Shown here in pieces: positions 62,001 through 64,000 of a stretch of DNA of 64,000 bases. The stretch is from Opisthocomus hoazin (Eukaryota; Chordata; Aves; Opisthocomiformes; Opisthocomidae): contig NC_134416.1 of assembly GCF_030867145.1 (NCBI RefSeq), forward strand, positions 92,047,183 through 92,111,182, read 5' to 3'. The number at the start of each line of letters is the position of its first letter. Within the stretch, counting starts at the first letter, position 1. The translations under genes were made by a program, and so were the position numbers. Under the pieces are notes generated by a model. That model was not told the DNA's origin and searched no databases. It worked only from the letters and a program-made list of their open reading frames with translations.

Positions 62001-63061
62001 AGGAAGGAACCACATGCTCTGTCAGACTGGCAAAAGTAGGAGGCTGACGGCCTCTAATGAGAGCATTTAGTTGGTAAAGTCTTTACACAGCCTAGCATGA
62101 TACAAACAGCACCCTAAAGGGCTGCTGTGTACAGTTCAGTTTTTTATGATGTTGATTATGAACAGATTTAGACTGAAGAAAAACATGTATAAATAATAAG
62201 ATCTCTGGCTAGTACACCCAGGATCATGCATACATCAAAGCTGTAAAAATAAGGACCAGGTTTCTGGTTCTGTTTCTAGATACATCACAGAGAAAGTAGG
62301 GGAACTGGCTGATGTCCTTGGAGGTGATTCAGAGGTGATGGTAAAACCAATTCTTAGCATACACTTGGCAGTCACTGTTACTGCCACATGAAGACTGTCA
62401 TCCTCTTCCAGCTGCTTTTGACGCTTAGCAGATTAATGCCCACGTCTCATTTACGCAGGCAATGAATTATTCACAAGTTATATATGTTATATCTTGTGAC
62501 TTTCCACACATATGCATAGATGAGATATAGCTGTATATCATCTGCATGCATGTACAGATTCACCTAGCCATTCTTTTAATCAAATGAGGCATTATTTCCT
62601 TAAAATAATTGTGTTATTTACCTCTGGGAGTTGTTGAGGAGCGTTTAATCAGTTTGACCATATAGGAAGCTGATGAGATAGTTAAAGTTTTCCGGATAGT
62701 TTAAGATATCGCTTAACTGCACTGATTGTAAATTAATATGCTTCTTGTCACCTGATAAAAATCCTCAGTATTAAAAAGTTGAAATAATATTGAAATTAAA
62801 AAAAAATACCACCCACTTTGTCACTTTCATCAGTGCTAATTGCCTGCACATCTTTTCAGGGAAATAATCGGCAATCTAAATCCACCATTGGATCCAGTGA
62901 CCCGGGAGAAAACAGCTCCTCACCTCAGCCTCCCAAAGGGAAGGACAAAAAAAGCCAGCATCCAGAGGATTCTGTGTCCAGGCGACACTTTTCTAACAAC
63001 TCTACAAAAGTAAAACAGACAGTAAGAGTAACAGCTTCCACAGGAGTCCTTCGAGATAACG
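31791..63061 (+). CDS. DCDC2: Doublecortin domain-containing protein 2 (5' part, 7 exons)
   Basis: DCDC2 is a microtubule-binding protein of neurons and primary cilia; the human gene is linked to dyslexia, deafness and ciliopathy. Exons: 31791-32083, 37054-37105, 55587-55663, 55782-55913, 59489-59635, 60396-60450 and 62860-63061, giving 319 complete codons with every phase consistent. The start ATG sits in CCCAGCATGG. Doublecortin domain 1 is at about residues 17-100 (KSVVVYRNGDPFFPGRRIVV, VFLKEVTGGVQAPFGAVRNI, YTPRGGHRV, YVAGGREAFKKIN). Domain 2 is at about 125-220 (VSARFRKPVQEPYTIFLIAN, RLLIPRKTLNHWDHILEMVT, LRSGAVHRLYTLDGKLVQNG, YVAVGREKFKKLPY). The basic, Ser/Lys-rich start of the tail follows (LPPIVGSRKSKGS). 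The human protein is 476 residues; the remaining tail exons are right of the window. A possible extra 15-nt exon lies in intron 2. Confidence 0.97.
32084..37053 (+). other. DCDC2: DCDC2 intron 1
   Basis: 5-kb intron with a sense CR1 fragment at about 33193-33486. Otherwise no gene or repeat is recognised apart from short T runs (such as 35737-35756). Ends TTTCTTTCCACAG. Confidence 0.8.
33193..33486 (+). mobile_element. CR1 LINE 3' fragment (sense)
   Basis: About 290 bp of CR1 ORF2 end and 3' UTR, closely related to the copy at 1-662, ending in ATTCTGTGATTCTGTGATTC. Sense to DCDC2. Confidence 0.94.
37054..37105 (+). CDS. DCDC2: DCDC2 exon 2: end of domain 1 and linker
   Basis: 52 nt. Its first base completes Asn, then YLDIGETKKKPAEVNNE. 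Acceptor TTTCCACAG, donor GAG|GTAAGA. Confidence 0.96.
50102..50116 (+). CDS. DCDC2: Candidate 15-nt DCDC2 microexon
   Basis: Preceded by a T-rich tract of about 28 bases and GCCAACAG, and followed by GTAAGT. The 15 bases encode SAVED in the frame set by phase-0 exons 2 and 3, so inclusion would add five residues to the linker between the two doublecortin domains (NNE-SAVED-VKP). The human protein as I remember it lacks such an insert. It may be a chance match of splice signals. Confidence 0.3.
51557..51612. repeat. Compound microsatellite (TTTG)n-(TC)n-Tn
   Basis: About five TTTG units, then a TC run of about eight units and a T run of about 13. Located in DCDC2 intron 2. Confidence 0.92.
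54822..54838. repeat. C17 homopolymer
   Basis: Uninterrupted run of 17 C about 750 bp upstream of DCDC2 exon 3. The exact length may be affected by sequencing error. Confidence 0.9.
55587..55663 (+). CDS. DCDC2: DCDC2 exon 3: linker and start of domain 2
   Basis: 77 nt, acceptor CATCTTTGCAG, donor ATTTT|GTAAGT. It encodes VKPVTHSRITVSARFRKPVQ then EPYTI. Confidence 0.96.
55782..55913 (+). CDS. DCDC2: DCDC2 exon 4: doublecortin domain 2
   Basis: 132 nt, acceptor TTATTTCAG, donor CACAG|GTATCA. It encodes LIANGDFISPVVRLLIPRKT, LNHWDHILEMVTGKVTLRSG, AVH. Confidence 0.97.
55914..59488 (+). other. DCDC2: DCDC2 intron 4
   Basis: 3.6-kb A+T-rich intron, no recognised gene or repeat. The frame at 57960-58181 was checked and matches nothing I know. 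Confidence 0.7.
59489..59635 (+). CDS. DCDC2: DCDC2 exon 5: end of domain 2
   Basis: 147 nt, acceptor ATTTTTTAG, donor CAGG|GGTAAG read as GG|GTAAG. It encodes LYTLDGKLVQNGSDLENGQI, YVAVGREKFKKLPYGDLLFS, KSTIRRPQ. Confidence 0.96.
59636..60395 (+). other. DCDC2: DCDC2 intron 5
   Basis: No gene or repeat recognised. Confidence 0.7.
60396..60450 (+). CDS. DCDC2: DCDC2 exon 6: start of tail
   Basis: 55 nt, acceptor CTTCTGCAG, donor AGT|GTAAGT. It encodes SKASVLPPIVGSRKSKGS, nearly identical to the human KASSLPPIVGSRKSKGS. Confidence 0.96.
60451..62859 (+). other. DCDC2: DCDC2 intron 6
   Basis: 2.4-kb A+T-rich intron without recognised features. Ends CATCTTTTCAG. Confidence 0.7.
62860..63061 (+). 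CDS. DCDC2: DCDC2 exon 7: Ser/Lys-rich tail
   Basis: 202 nt, donor AACG|GTCAGT. It encodes GNNRQSKSTIGSSDPGENSS, SPQPPKGKDKKSQHPEDS and a basic stretch with KVKQTVRV. The start aligns with human GNDRHSKSTVGSSDNSSPQP; the later part is poorly conserved, as expected for a disordered tail. Confidence 0.92.
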
Positions 63062-64000
63062 GTCAGTACTGAGATAAACACTGTTGTAGCGTAGTGTCTT
63101 CTGATCTTCACTTAAAACAGTGAAACAGTGGAATGCTTATATAGTTCTTGAATTGTCCATTTGCTCTGGCTAACTGAATTTACAAAAGTTCTTTTTGTTT
63201 AGGAAATGTACGTATGCATTACTGCTAAATTCCTGGATTCATTTACATAACACGGGAGACTGTATATGACATTTACTACACCTTGGAAGTTGAACTAATG
63301 TGGTCCTATCTTCACGCTTTTGATGAAAACATAACACAAAACATATTTTGACCATTTTCCCACTGGTTTGCCCTCCAAAAAAAGTGAAGATAAGGAGCTG
63401 GTCTGTGCAAATGACACCTCGCTCTCCCTGAAGATCCCTCGTTAGCTGCCTAGTTCTGTGTAACAAAATGACCAGACCCTGGGGAATAACACAAACCTGA
63501 ACTCCGGTTAGCTGATAGCTGCGGAGACTAAGCATACAACAGAGCTGCTGGAGGAGGTTTCAGAGTTTCTCCCCCACAGTGCTGTGACAGCAATTTAGAA
63601 ATTTAGTCATAAACATCCTCTTTGAGAAACTATTTTTCTTATTTTATGGTGTGATATTCCCCCTCCCTCATTTTTTTTTTAGTGGCTAGAAGACTGTCCC
63701 CTCACTGCAGATACTGCTGACAGACTAGGATGGCTATTTTTCCTCATTAGTGATAGTTCCAAATGTTATTAATATAGGCCAGTTAATATCTGTCAGGAGA
63801 AATGATTTATACTTTTCATAGCATTTTATATTTCTTCTTATTGCTGTTTAAGTGTTAATAATTTAGTGTGCAATAACAAATCATAATCTAAAGCTTCCAT
63901 ATATGTCATCCAACAGCACAGTTTTGTACCTCTGTCTAGAATCGTGAGAGACGTAAATTTACTTTGACTCAGGAGCACGTTTGTAAATTTGAGTTTTAAA
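63062..64000 (+). other. DCDC2: DCDC2 intron 7 (runs off the window)
   Basis: Non-coding, no recognised features. Confidence 0.7.

Noticed and set aside
1-64000. CRISPR arrays, rRNA, tRNA, bacterial operons
   Set aside because: None seen. The tandem arrays here lack spacer structure, and the window is plainly vertebrate nuclear DNA.

Overview
This is vertebrate, almost certainly avian, nuclear DNA. Genes are split by GT-AG introns, the two promoter regions are CpG-rich, and the interspersed repeats are mainly CR1 LINE copies, several of which end in the short ATTCTATGATTCTA-type tail typical of bird CR1. The species cannot be fixed from the sequence alone.

Three genes account for all the coding sequence I can support. 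(1) GPLD1 on the + strand, 1111-8758: the last eleven coding exons of glycosylphosphatidylinositol-specific phospholipase D, covering the FG-GAP beta-propeller half. The catalytic half lies left of the window. (2) MRS2 on the - strand, 23209 down to 13187: a complete ten-exon gene for the mitochondrial inner-membrane magnesium channel, with the GMN signature. (3) DCDC2 on the + strand, 31791 to beyond the right edge: seven exons encoding both doublecortin domains and the start of the acidic/basic tail. The 3' exons lie outside. From my knowledge of the human map, this is the conserved GPLD1-MRS2-DCDC2 block of human 6p22, with the same relative orientations.

Layout: 1-662 CR1 fragment; 663-8758 GPLD1 exons and introns, with an old antisense CR1 at about 2910-4060; 8759-13186 convergent 3' flanks of GPLD1 and MRS2; 13187-23209 MRS2; 22685-23600 MRS2 CpG-rich promoter and first exons; about 23985-24616 a probable solo LTR in reverse orientation, bordered by a 22-bp tandem array at 24620-24751; 24752-30057 intergenic DNA without recognisable genes; 30058-30390 CR1; about 30930-32083 DCDC2 CpG-rich promoter and exon 1; 32084-64000 DCDC2 introns and exons, including an 18.5-kb intron 2.

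The three genes are not a pathway. GPLD1 is a secreted GPI-anchor-cleaving enzyme, MRS2 imports Mg2+ into mitochondria, and DCDC2 binds microtubules and acts in cilia and neuronal migration. No novel multi-gene system is visible. The points most worth checking are a possible in-frame 15-nt microexon in DCDC2, a GC-AG intron next to a 27-nt exon in GPLD1, a 269-bp GC-rich intron splitting the MRS2 presequence, a shortened MRS2 C-terminus, and the tandem array beside the LTR.
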